DNA of 64,000 nt from Luidia sarsii (lineage: Eukaryota > Echinodermata > Asteroidea > Paxillosida > Luidiidae). Every line of letters starts with the position of its first letter. Position 1 is the stretch's first letter. Location of the stretch: assembly GCA_949987565.1 (NCBI GenBank), contig OX465117.1:6634621-6698620 (forward strand). The letters run 5' to 3'. Position numbers and translations under genes: made by a program. Below the pieces are notes generated by a model. The model made no database searches, was not told where the DNA came from, and saw nothing but the letters and a program-made list of their open reading frames with translations. This document shows, in pieces, positions 22,101 to 31,684 of this stretch.

Positions 22101-25100
22101 CTGGCAGGCAGGGACCCTTCGTGCCAGCTAGGATGTGGGACGAGCCAGGACTCGAATCTCTGTGCCGACCCAAGAAACAGGGCCACGGGGAGATAGCGAA
22201 TGCCTCGGGTACGTGGTGGCGCCAATGACGGTGTGGGTATCGGGGATATTGGTATAGAACTGCATGGTGAAGGCCACACTCAATAGGTCAGGACAATCAG
22301 ACGGGCTTGCTGCTATCATCGGGCCGTGGCAGACCTAACCCATACGCCAATTCATGTTTCTGGTTGCGTGACTGCAAGCGAAGCCTTTTGTCACGTAGAA
22401 AGGGTGAAAATATGATAGTAATTGTATAATTACTCCACACTCCCATCATATTAATATCTCTCCGTTCTGTGAACGCCAACAGATGTCCGCAGAGAGATTG
22501 AAACGCTGAGCTATAACTACTTGAAGTATTTTAGGGCGGGACAGTGCGGTAAGATTGTCAGCATCTACGATCCCGAGATCAGCATGGTCGGATACGATTT
22601 CAGCTTAAAAGGAGTGGAAGGCAAGTTATTTCTTATACAGAAAAACCCACCTAGTATAATAGAAATAGGCAAGAGGACAAACCAAACCAAACCAAGCCAA
22701 GCCAAGCCAAGTGACGCAAGCCAAACTAAACCTTGCTATAAGCAAACCTCAACCAAACCAAATCAAACAAAACGAAACGAAACAAAGCCAAGCAAACCAA
22801 ACAAAACTAAACTATATAAACCAAACCCAACTAAATTAACAAAACATAACAAGACAAAACAAGACAAGACAAGACAAGACAAGACAAGACAAGACAAGAC
22901 AAGACAAGACAACACAAGACAAGACAAGACAAGACAAGACAAGACAACACAAGACAAGACAAGACAACACAAGACAAGACAACACAAGACAACACAAGAC
23001 AACACAACACAAGACAAGACAAGACAACACAACACAAGACAAGACAAGACAAGACAAGACAAGACAACACAACACAACACAACACAACACAAAACCATAC
23101 AAAACAAAAATAAACCAAACCAAACCAAACCAAACCAAACCAGACCAAACCAAACCAAACCAAACCAAACCAAACCTAACCAAACCAAACCAAACCAAAC
23201 CAAACTAAACCAAACCAAACCAAACCAAACCAAACCAAACCAAACCAAACCAAAACAAACCTAACCAAACCAAACCAAACCAAACCAAACCAAACCAAAT
23301 CAAACCAAACCAAAACAAACCTAACCAAACCAAACCAAACCAAACCAAACCAAACCAAATCAAACCAAAATAAACCAACCAAACCAAACCAAACTAAACC
23401 AAACCAAACCAAACAATACAAAAACCAACCAAATCACTGGCAAACCAGTTAAGCCAAACCAAATCAAACAAAGCCAAAACCCAACTAAAATAAACCAAAC
23501 CAAACCATCTGAGACATGCCAGGCCAAACCAAACCAAACCAAACCAAACCAAACCAAACTAAACCAAACCCGCTAAACTAAACCAAGCCAAGCTTAACTA
23601 AACCAAACCAAGGTAAACTAGACCCTACCAAACCAAACCAATTTAGCCAGACCAAGCCAAACAAAGTCAAGCCCAACAAAACCAAACCAATTTAACCAGA
23701 CCAAGCCAAACCAAACCAAGCAATGCAAAAACCAAACCAAACCAAGCTAAACTAAACCAAACAAGCTAAACTAAACCAAACTAAGCTAAACTAAACCAAA
23801 CAAGCTAAACTAAACCAAACAAGCTAAACCAAACCAAACAAGCTGAACTAAACCAAATCAAGCTAAACTAAACCAAACCAAGCTCAACTAAACCAAACAA
23901 AGCTAATCTAAAACAAACCAAGCTAAACTAAAGCAAGCAAGCTAAACTAAACCAAACAAGCTAAACCAAACTAAACAGGCTAAACTAAACCAAACCAAGC
24001 TAAACTAAACCAAACCAAGCTAAACTAAACCAAACCAAGCTAAATTAAACCAAACTAAGCTAAACTAAACCAAACCAAGCTAATCTAAAACAAACCAAGC
24101 TAAACTAAAGCAAGCAAGCTAAACTAAACCAAAGAAGCTAAACCAAACCAAGCTAAACTAAACCAAACCAAGCTAAACTAAACCAAACCAAGCTAATCTA
24201 AAACAAACCAAACCAAGCTCAACTAAATCAAACCAATTCTAAAGTAAACCAAACCAAGCTAAACTAAATTAAACCAAGCTAAACTAAACTAAACCAAGTT
24301 GATTTAATCCAAAGCAAGGTTAACTACATCAAACCAAACCAAACCAATTAAGCCAAACCAAACCAAATGTACCAAACAATTCATTCTCAGAGCAAGAGCT
24401 ACATAAGCCTGTGTCAAAGTTCGAAAAAAGCATTACCTGTAGAAGAACTAAGATGATATAACAGTTGCAAATCTGACTATTGGGTACAGTAAACCCTTGC
24501 TGCACATACCACTACGATGAATATTTGCTTTCGCCCACACAGCTGTCCAGCATTCTCTGATTTTCTTGGACAATGTGGGCGACTTCAACATCACGACTCC
24601 CATGAATATAGTGCCCCTGGGCAGGAAGGCGCGGTTTGTCTTCCAACATTTCAAGGCCGACGTCTACGACAAAGAAGGCGTCTTCATAGGCAACCAAGAG
24701 TAAGTGCATTGTTCTCACAATTATGGCGCGTCTAGAGCTATCTAGATCTGCTGGGCAAAATAGTCTCTCGAGGTCGTTAGCTCAGCACGTAGCTCACCGT
24801 GTGCGCTGAACCTTTGGTGAGATTTCTGCTTCAGCAAGAGACCGTGAGACCAATATCTATCCTGTTTGAGTTTGGCAACCACGTGAATAGGGCGTGCGCT
24901 TTCATCGGCCAGTTACTATGGGTTTTATTGGCTCAGTACGTAGCTGAAGTCGCTGCACACGATGAGTTTTCATCCACGAGAGACGAAATAAATCAAACAG
25001 GATAGATATTGGTCTCACGGTCTCTTGAGGCAGAAATTTCACCAAACGTTCAGCGCACACGAGAGCTACGTGCTGAGCTAACGACCTCGAGATAATTTTT

Positions 25101-26264
25101 GCTCAGCAGATCTCGTGTGCGGCGGCCTTTAAGGGACAACCACAATAACTATGGCACATCTTTAGTGTAGAATCTAGTTTATTGTAATGGGCTTGGAGGT
25201 TTTTACATCTTCACAGCACATTGCCGTTTATCATAGGTCTGTAAACGGAAGTGCTGTATAAACCAATTGCATCAACATTGCAACATCATTATGGTCCATA
25301 TGCCTATGTCTTTATCAATCTAACCCACGGTAACTCGTATTCTATATTCTACATTGATATCCTACATTCTACATTTTTGTAATCAGGAATATTGTATTCT
25401 GCATTGTGTTGTTTTATTTTCTGTATTCTGTGTTCAATTCTGCACTTTGCACTCCGCACTCCTCTCTCCGAACTCTGCACTCCGCACTCCGCACTCCGCA
25501 CTCCGCAATCCTCTCTCCGCATTCTGCACTCCGCACTCTGCACTCGGCACTCGTCTCTCCGCACTCCGCACTCCTCTCTCCGCACTACAAAGTCCGCATT
25601 CCTCTCTCCGCACTACAAAGTCCGCACTCCTCTCTCCGCACTCCTCTCTCCGCACTCCTCTCTCCGCACTCCTCTCTCCGCACTCCTCTCTCCGCACTCC
25701 TCTCTCCGCACCCGCACCTGCACTCCTCACCCGCACTCCTCTCTCCGGACTCCGCACTCCGCACTCCACACACCGCAGTCTGTAGTCTGTATAGTCTATA
25801 TCTATACCACTACGTGACAACCAAAGATCTTATAGCGCGCGAAGCGCGCAAGATAGCCTACTCTTGCGAGATCACACGCATACGGGTGAAGTGCGCCATG
25901 GGCGCCATTTTAGTAAGCAAAGTCGCACACATTCTCTCAATTTCGTGGTCACATCACAACGAAAGTTATCACATTCTGTTCACGCATCCAAAGCTGTATC
26001 GTTTTATTGTTTGTGACTCTCTCGCTTCATTTCCGGAGCAACGAAAGCAAACAACAGATTCCGTTGCTTACTAAAATGGCGTTCAGTGCGTACTTCACCT
26101 TTTGCTTAGAGTAGTCCATCTTGCGCGCTTTGCGCGCTATAAGATCGTTGGTAACAACTGTCTCTGTTGTCATCCCTTCGTACTGCAGGAGCTTCTTGAT
26201 ATTTAGGAAGTCGGCAAACGGCTACAAGTCCTACGTCACGATCATCGACCCGGAGATCAACTGA
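19091..26264 (+). CDS. Secreted NTF2-like (SnoaL/DUF4440-type) protein, four exons, complete
   Basis: Gene span; coding exons are 19091-19172, 22483-22620, 24543-24699 and 26189-26264. Phases match at all three joins and the total is exactly 453 nt (150 aa). Residues 1-20 (MYRCLIVLLTCGLGLTTAAA) are a signal peptide, so the product is probably secreted. The mature part has an NTF2-like pattern: an N-terminal helix (VRREIETLSYNYLKYFRAG), the IYDPEISMVG strand, KGVEAV entering the next helix, then beta strands ending GVFIGNQESFLIFRKSANGY. The fold is used for binding small hydrophobic ligands, oligomerisation or isomerase chemistry; no catalytic residues can be assigned, so I give no function. 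A second copy lies upstream (exons at 1395 and 3013). The family call comes from the pattern only and is moderately sure; the gene structure is much more certain. Confidence 0.8.
19281..19663. mobile_element. TTAA-flanked MITE, family 1
   Basis: Lies in intron 1. Starts TTAAAGGCCCAATACAACAT and ends CAATGTTGTATAGGGCCTTAA, so it has inverted ends and TTAA duplications as in piggyBac-like elements. The interior carries a direct-inverted pair around TTTATTACT...AGTGATAAA. It shares the interior with copies at 26835, 41440, 43893 and 62799. No coding capacity. Confidence 0.78.
19959..20064. mobile_element. Foldback element with ~40-bp arms
   Basis: The left arm AACATGATGTTTGCGTCGAG is mirrored by CTCGACGTAAACATCATGTT. 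Spacer about 25 bases. The preceding bases (19780-19860) contain GAGTGCTCAGTGCTTTG and CAGGCGGCTCGGGCGGAGATTC, which match the inverted complement of the element at 57640-57786, so the two loci belong to one family. Confidence 0.6.
20065..22482. other. Rest of intron 1; decayed foldback at 20719-20822
   Basis: The decayed foldback has left arm GGAAGGTTTGCGGTGACAGC and right arm CGTCAACGCAAACCCTCC, related to the MITE at 8211-8442. 20457-20530 mirrors 20385-20440 around GGGGTGTCGTAA. Otherwise unique intronic sequence with no other exon that I can support. Confidence 0.45.
22483..22620 (+). CDS. Secreted NTF2-like gene exon 2
   Basis: Acceptor CCAACAG. 138 nt encode the first helix and first strand, ending at GTG GAA G. 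The donor is GCAAGT rather than GTAAGT, a GC-AG intron; the remaining positions of the donor are consensus, as is typical of this class. The open G joins CT of exon 3 to make Ala. Confidence 0.78.
22676..24370. repeat. CCAAA / AGACA satellite filling intron 2
   Basis: In order: a CAAGC-type lead-in, an AGACA pentamer array mixed with AACAC units (about 22850-23092), a CCAAA pentamer array (about 23110-23560), then longer CAAGCTAAACTAAACC units up to about 24370. Together these cover about 88% of the 1922-bp intron. G is nearly absent from the transcribed-sense strand. The left copy of the intron has the same order but different lengths. Confidence 0.92.
24543..24699 (+). CDS. Secreted NTF2-like gene exon 3
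   Basis: 157 nt between ACACAG and GTAAGT. A nearer AG (GTCCAG, 24550) would put the exon in the wrong phase, so the upstream acceptor was chosen. It encodes the central strands, including FNITTP with a potential N-glycosylation site at Asn-Ile-Thr. Confidence 0.8.
24744..25113. mobile_element. MITE with ~120-bp inverted repeats, copy B
   Basis: Same element and position as 1596-1966, with only a few substitutions (for example TTTGAGTTTGG here, TTTGATTTTGG there). Confidence 0.75.
25439..25780. repeat. 14-bp minisatellite GCACTCCTCTCTCC, copy B
   Basis: Same unit as 2291-2601 but with extra 7-bp units early and a repeated CACTACAAAGTCCGCA motif. It shows that the array has changed since the copies separated. 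Confidence 0.9.
25826..26146. mobile_element. MITE with GCGCGC-rich inverted repeats, copy B
   Basis: Same 321-bp element as 2650-2970, ending 42 bases before the exon 4 acceptor. Both GCGCGC blocks of each terminal repeat are intact. Confidence 0.8.
26189..26264 (+). CDS. Secreted NTF2-like gene exon 4 with stop
   Basis: Terminal exon after TACTGCAG; the first base completes Glu. It encodes the last two strands and ends IDPEIN. A candidate AATAAA lies at 26546-26551. Confidence 0.8.
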
Positions 26265-26834
26265 AGGACCAGGAACGTCGGGAGTAAAAAAAAAAAACGC
26301 TGCAAAGGCCCACCTTCACAATTCTGCAGTTGAATTTCATGCAATCAGTACTATTCTCACCAGCCAATCTACTAATCAGTAACTTCTTGGGCATACAGTA
26401 CGTTCTAAGTACCTATTATTGAGGCCAGTGCACGGTGGAGAATGTGCAGGTCTCTCTTCCTCCGTATCAAGATTTTCGGCTCTCGAGAACAAAATCTCAC
26501 CGCGTGCGCCGGTCGTGAGATAGATTTTGGTGAATCAAATGAGCCAATAAAAAACGCGTATACAACTCTACCGATCCATACCCATTGGCAGCCATTTTAT
26601 AGTGAATATTTTGTATCGTGCGAGAGGGAAATCTTCAATCACTTATCAAAAGACAACTAATATATTCCTCGTGGGAGGCAGTGGCGAAGTCAGAGGGTCC
26701 CTGTGCCTAGCAACTTTCCTTTATCTTGCCTTTCAGGATGATCGGGAATTAAGTCATTTGCGTATAGTATCACCCATAGAAAACACATACTGAGGAAATT
26801 GGAGAAAGTTTGACCACTCTTGTTAATGCAGCGT
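26265..26834 (+). other. 3' flank of copy B, poly(A) signal candidate at 26546-26551
   Basis: Matches 3089-3640 up to about 26815 (GTTTGACC). From there the sequence continues as ACTCTTGTTAATGCAG, whereas copy A jumps into the minisatellite. No other gene. Confidence 0.4.
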
Positions 26835-27204
26835 TTAAAGGCCCGATACAACATTGGGAAAATCGGAAAACATCGATGTGCACACATTTCCTTCTAATTT
26901 ACACAGTTTGTAGATGATCATAATAGAATCCTCATGTTGAAATCTTACGGTCTGGAATGCTGTACTTCCCTAGAAATCTTCACTCAAACATCGACAAATA
27001 GTTTATTACTTGCAAGTGATTGCAATTATTTCTTACATTACAGAATAGTGCAAAAACCGTGACGGTTTTTTACCTTTTTCTACTTTCTCAGATCACCATT
27101 TGAGCTCAAACCTTGGCAGGATTGCTTTTTCGGGATGTTTAATGGTTTAACACACAAACTATGGCAATCTTTTGACCTTTACCAATGTTGTATAGGGCCT
27201 TTAA
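26835..27204. mobile_element. TTAA-flanked MITE, family 1
   Basis: Begins TTAAAGGCCCGATACAACAT and ends GTATAGGGCCTTTAA. It has TTAA on both sides and about 80-85% visual identity to 19281-19663. It starts only ~20 bases past the point where copy A and copy B diverge. Confidence 0.78.
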
Positions 27205-27726
27205 ACGGTACTTGATGAAATTTCTCCTTTAGGCCTAATCCTCATTAATACTTTTCTAGTGGTGTCATCCAATTTCAAGGTTTGACCAAAACGATTATAA
27301 TACAACACTACAGTATACCAATGCATCGGAACGTAGCCTTAGATTTGACGAATTTGGCATTATAAAGCATGTGTTATGACAAATATCTGTGTGAAATGCT
27401 TTGGGTATTTTTACATGTATGTGTGTGTGCATGATATGATTAGCCGGCCTTGCCGGACGGATGACGAGCGACAGACGAAGACGACGAGCGACGGGCGACG
27501 AGCGACGGGCTACGGGCAGAAATGGAATTCCACAGTCGTCTGAGTAGACCTCGTTGGCCATCTAATGCCACTGTGCATATTATAGGCCAACCTCAATGAA
27601 AAACCTGCGGACTTGGCAGTAATCAAGCATAACCAGCCTGTATGAGAAATGTTGCCAAATCCCGTTTGAATACTTCGAATGCGCTTCGAGCCCGCCTCCA
27701 ATCATTCTTGCCCACCCCCGATGGCG
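27205..27726. other. No gene seen
   Basis: Unique AT-rich sequence with a short GACGAGCGAC tandem stretch at about 27460-27515. Confidence 0.4.
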
Positions 27727-28202
27727 TATATGTGACCCGGCACAGCATAATGAGGAATAACCCCCACTTTTGAGATTTTGAGATTGTCTAATTATGTGAA
27801 AGAGTATACCATTAGCTTTCAAATTATATCAAATTTATTTCCGTGTGAACTTTGATGTAAATAGTACAAGGGGACTTCGCTTGCTCATTTGGCACCAGAC
27901 ACAATATAGCAGCACCAGTCTAACTCCTCGAAAGCGGCCATTCAAAAAGGCGGGAACTTTACATTTTCATGAAAACAGTACACCAACCCTCCCCCGAAAT
28001 CCTCGTTTTTCCAACATTTAGAGACGGATTTCGGATAAATCCTTTGGACATAACATCCTCCAATACATTAATTTTCCGAAAATACAAAAAAACAAAAATT
28101 GATTTTTAATCGAATTGAGAAAGATACTTTGACTTCAGGCATTGTTTACAGGAAAGGTGTTTTGGTGGGATATCCTCATGTCGCTGTGCCGGGTCACATA
28201 TA
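27727..28202. mobile_element. MITE with TATGTGACCCGGCACA ends, long copy
   Basis: Left end TATATGTGACCCGGCACA, right end TGTGCCGGGTCACATATA, perfect inverted repeats. The interior shares ACTTTTGAGATTTTGAGATT and CAGGCATTGTTTAC with the shorter, inverted copy at 40913-41172. The extra length (about 27850-28070) is absent from the short copy. No coding capacity. Confidence 0.75.
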
Positions 28203-29161
28203 CCAGTCCCCAAATTCAGCTCGTACATTATGTACAGTAGGATCACGGTGCCAGTAAATTTTAGAAGGCTGTTAGAATGTTTACACTGCACTTGAAATAT
28301 CAAGGAATAGGCAGAAAATCCTTCCGGCCGACGACATTCCGGCCAACTCCGCCTCTACATAGTGGGACTCGGGTATAGAGACTTGTAAACGGTCTGGGAA
28401 AACGGTTTTGAAATGCGCCTATGCCAACACCAAGCGATACTATGAAAATGTTCAGAGGTTACAGTTTCGTACGAGTCAATTTGTAGCAATAACTAAGATA
28501 CCCATCGATTAGTTGTACTTAGCTAGACGGCAACAAAGAGGTGAAGATCCAAAATGACAAACAAACAAATCACAAAGCAAGCAAATAATAATATGCAAAC
28601 AAACAAACAAGCTCATAACGCATGATAATATCCCAACAATGATTAACTCCTATCGTGACTTGTATCAGACAACGGAAGTGTTGTCAGAGTACACCGATTA
28701 AAACCTTCAGATCAAATGAACCCCCCCCAAAAAAAAAAAAAAAAAAATACAAAAAAAATCTTCTATTCTCGGTCCGTACATGTTCATTATACATTATGTA
28801 AAACACTGTGTAACCGGCTCTTTTCTTAGCCATACTCGCTGGCCAAACAAGCGTACATGTAGGCCTATATACACTGTGATGCAAGATGTAATGTTGTGAA
28901 CCCTACACACTACCAGGGAAAATCCGAGCTCAATGATCCGTTATCACCACACGCATTTCACATTATGATGGTGAAAATGTAACTCATTCGAGTAGTATAT
29001 ACATGCACGTGCCTTTTTTATACTTTGTATATAATCATTCACAGGGACTTTTCATGTTCGGACAGATTTCGGAATTCAAGTGATTCTGTGCAATAGACGC
29101 CAGTACAGCATTCCCCTTATACGAGCCTACATTATGCGTTCAAAACCTTGACATGTCCTAT
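28203..29161. other. No gene seen
   Basis: Unique sequence with an (AAAC)n-like stretch at about 28555-28612 and an A-run at 28727-28760. Confidence 0.4.
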
Positions 29162-29614
29162 AGACCCGTCTTCGATGACGTCACGGTTTTGTTTATCGGC
29201 CATCTTGGAGTACACATGAGCACGTCACCGCCGTTACTAAGTCAGCTGTGCATACAAACAACTCCACATGCATGGCGGCAAGTTTTGAACTGAACCGAGG
29301 GCTACACGCACAGGATGACCGGAGTTGTCTATAGAGGTTGTAGGGAATGTTGCCAGCACGTTGCAAGGCAAGTAGATTGGCATTCATTCTCCTCTCTATA
29401 GCTGGTGTGGGGAAGCCGCGAATGTCATCATACCGGGCCTTGGAATTCCCATCGAGAGAACTGTAATAAGCCGACCGTGCAGCATTCGAATTCGCCATGA
29501 TGACTAACGTAAAGTTAAACAAACACACACGTGCGAGCGAAAGCGTATGTGTGTACTCCAAGATGGTGGATCTCGCTGTTTCTAGTAGCAACGTGACGTC
29601 AGTAAGAAGGGTCT
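29162..29614. mobile_element. DNA transposon derivative with AGACCC ends and AT target duplication (ISL2EU-like?)
   Basis: The left end AGACCCGTCTTCGATGACGT is mirrored by the right end GACGTCAGTAAGAAGGGTCT. The inner segments CCATCTTGGAGTACACA and TGTGTACTCCAAGATGG also pair. AT flanks both sides. The minus strand encodes a protein-like start, MANSNAARSAYYSSLDGNSK followed by ARYDDIRGFPTPAIERRM (about 29505-29385). The YYSSLD..SKARY pattern resembles the N-terminal part of proteins in ISL2EU/IS4EU-type elements. At 453 bp it cannot encode a full transposase, so it would be a deletion derivative. The family is tentative. Confidence 0.55.
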
Positions 29615-29824
29615 ATTGTAGTAATTATGCCACGGCCAGCAACTGGAACAGAGAAACCACTAATTGCCAGGTTGCCATGATCGATGCCGTAGTTCACCTT
29701 CGCAGCGTGCATATAATCCGCGAGTAATAATTGTCACAGGCTACTGCGGAAAAGGTCATCCATGCTTGAGTTTCTCTACGTTTCCTTTCCTGCAATGCCC
29801 AGCTCGTTGGCCTTTAAGCCACAT

Positions 29825-30215
29825 CCATATCTCGTCTACAGCGTGTCCTCAATAATGCATCTCGGGTTGTTGTCCGATGCGGGAAAATACGACCACATTT
29901 TCACCTATCTTGAAAGAGCTTATGCTCCCGAATATCCAAAGGGATCGGTTTCAAGATCTGTCTTCTCGTTTTCAAAATCGTGCATGGTTGTGCTCCACAG
30001 TGTGTTCGGGAGCTTATCTCAGATCTTCTGGCTTGTGTTAAATAATTTTGCAAGTGGAACCGATGGCAAGAACTATCCGCTCTACGGTCAGCGTGCCTTC
30101 GCCATGGCACCACGTGTCATTTGCAATCAACTCCCATCTTCACTCCGTCAAATTACATCATTAGATATCTTCAAGAGAGAGCTGCAATTTAATTTTAGAA
30201 TGATCTTTTTGTGCT
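29825..30215 (+). pseudogene. CR1/L2-like LINE fragment, C-terminal part of reverse transcriptase ORF, frameshifted
   Basis: One frame reads RLQRVLNNASRVVVRCGK. The next frame continues KYDHIFTYLE, and later YGQRAFAMAPRVICNQLPSS and LRQITSLDIFKRELQFNF. These are the usual closing motifs of CR1/L2-type non-LTR reverse transcriptase proteins (RLQ.VLN.A.R, YG.RAF....P..WN.LP..IR). At least two frame changes and loss of everything upstream make it a dead 5'-truncated copy. Confidence 0.72.
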
Positions 30216-31485
30216 AAAGTTCTTTGAATGATCGCATCATGACCGGTTTTCCGAATAAGTGCGCTCTATGAATCTATATTATTAGTATTATTAGCCTAAA
30301 TAGGACCTTTGGGAGACGCACTGTTGTCATTAATGGTACCTTAGGGCGACACTAGACATTAGAGAGACATTCAGTGTCTCCTTTATGACCCAACTACCTT
30401 ATAAAAGCTTATTTTTATTGTCCATATTGTTATAGTAGATAGAGTATGCTCTGGAAAGAACACTGTAAATTCCATTGGTTTGGAGGATGTTTAGAAATAA
30501 GGACCTAAAGTTTGTGAAAGTTTGTGCACCACCCTATGGGAATGTTTTCCTAAGGTACCATCCAGGTTTATTATTATAATTATTATTATTATTTTATTAT
30601 TATTATTATTATTATTCAGGATCCGTGGGCATCCGTGCTGCAATAAAAGTCAAAAAGATTAAACATGACGCTAAATGTCAGTGCATGCACAACTCGATCA
30701 TTTCAACTTTAGCTGTGCAACTTATAAAAGCGCGTAAATGGAAGAATGGCTACTTCGCTAGGAGGAAATTAAAATGGAGCTAATTTAGTACGCTGGTTTA
30801 CTATACGTGCCTAGAAGAAAATAAAGGTGGAAATATATTGCGGCGGGCTTTCGCCTAAAGCTGAATATTTACCAGTGCTGCAGCGATCACCGTGGCTTAC
30901 CTATTGGCTGTATACTACTGCCAAACGGATCTACCACGGCGACCGTGCAGCTGGATAGGTGGTGTGCTTGCTGGAGATAGTGGCTTGAAGGGGCTGCCGT
31001 GGTGTGGCCTTGACCGTGTCTCGATGTGGAAAGCAAGGTGGAGCAATTGTGCAGCCACCTTTTATTAATTATTTCAGAGATACCGCAGTTCATTATATGT
31101 GCCAGCAACTTCCATAGTCAATTCTGAAAATAGGCAATTAATTTTTTGAATTGAATTAAAAATCATTTGAATAATTTTTTTGAATTGTATCTGTTTTGTC
31201 CTTGTCTCTCTGCCTTTGAGAAAGGTCCTGCTAGGATCGAAACGTCAGGCCCACTAAATTTTAACATTGGCATTTAATTTGGTAATTTTAGTCAGTAAGC
31301 AGTTTGCAACATTTTTGTATAGGCCTATCACTTTTTGAATTAAAAGGGGTTGCATCCACTCTGTTTGAATGAAAGCGGGGGTGTGATCCCGGGAAATATA
31401 CGACAGTTAATGGTTGAATTGCTTCTGACTGGCACCCCCAACCCGGCAAAGACTAGTTGACTATTGTTTTGGGAGGGTAGGACAT
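30216..31485. other. Non-coding; (TTA)n at 30568-30618 and retroelement tail at 31205-31320
   Basis: The TTA tract may end the LINE copy before it. The segment CCTTTGAGAAAGGTCCTGCT followed by CGAAACGTCAGG and CAGTTTGCAACA recurs at 62577-62690 and in part at 60510, so it is the tail of a dispersed element. No gene seen. Confidence 0.5.
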
Positions 31486-31493
31486 CACCTAAG

Positions 31494-31566
31494 GGCTGGA
31501 TAGCTCAGATGGGAGAGCACTGGTACGTTAATCCAGAGGTCTCGGGTTCAAGTCCCGGTCCAGTCA
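31494..31566 (+). tRNA. tRNA-like sequence (Asn-GTT-like), probably a SINE head or pseudogene
   Basis: 73 nt that fold as a cloverleaf. Acceptor GGCTGGA pairs with TCCAGTC (one G-U); D arm GCTC/GAGC; anticodon stem CTGGT/TCCAG with one mismatch; T arm TCGGG/CCCGG with loop TTCAAGT. The A box TAGCTCAGATGG and B box GGTTCAAGTCC are good. The loop ACGTTAA gives GTT at the anticodon, but base 33 is C instead of the required T, and the body is unlike ordinary tRNA-Asn. I therefore judge it non-functional as a tRNA, though possibly an RNA polymerase III promoter. Confidence 0.45.
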
Positions 31567-31599
31567 AAGTTTTCTTGGCTAATTTTTCAAAGAAAATTT

Positions 31600-31676
31600 T
31601 GACTGGACCGGGACTTGAACCTGAGAGCTCTGCAGGTTTTGTGTACCAGATCTCTGACCGTCTCAACTATCCAGCC
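31600..31676 (-). tRNA. tRNA-like sequence, mirror copy (pseudogene)
   Basis: On the minus strand it starts GGCTGGATAGTTGAGACGG and ends GGTTCAAGTCCCGGTCCAGT plus CA. The acceptor and T arms match the plus-strand copy. The anticodon and variable parts are changed and 4 nt longer, so the cloverleaf is poorer. Confidence 0.4.
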
Positions 31677-31684
31677 CTTAGATG

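Larger units (their letters stand above)
31486..31684. mobile_element. Palindrome of two head-to-head tRNA-like sequences
   Basis: Two arms of about 90 bp, both containing GGCTGGATAG, CTGGTAC and GGTTCAAGTCCCGGTCCAGT, face each other around a short AT-rich centre. It looks like a foldback element built from, or captured around, a tRNA-derived SINE head. The arms differ most in the anticodon-stem region. Confidence 0.7.

Noticed and set aside
24551..24699. Exon 3 starting at the nearer acceptor GTCCAG
   Set aside because: It would give the wrong phase with exon 2; the ACACAG acceptor 8 bases upstream keeps the frame.
31494..31566. A functional tRNA-Asn gene
   Set aside because: Base 33 is C, the anticodon stem has a mismatch, the body is unlike tRNA-Asn, and it is half of a palindromic repeat.
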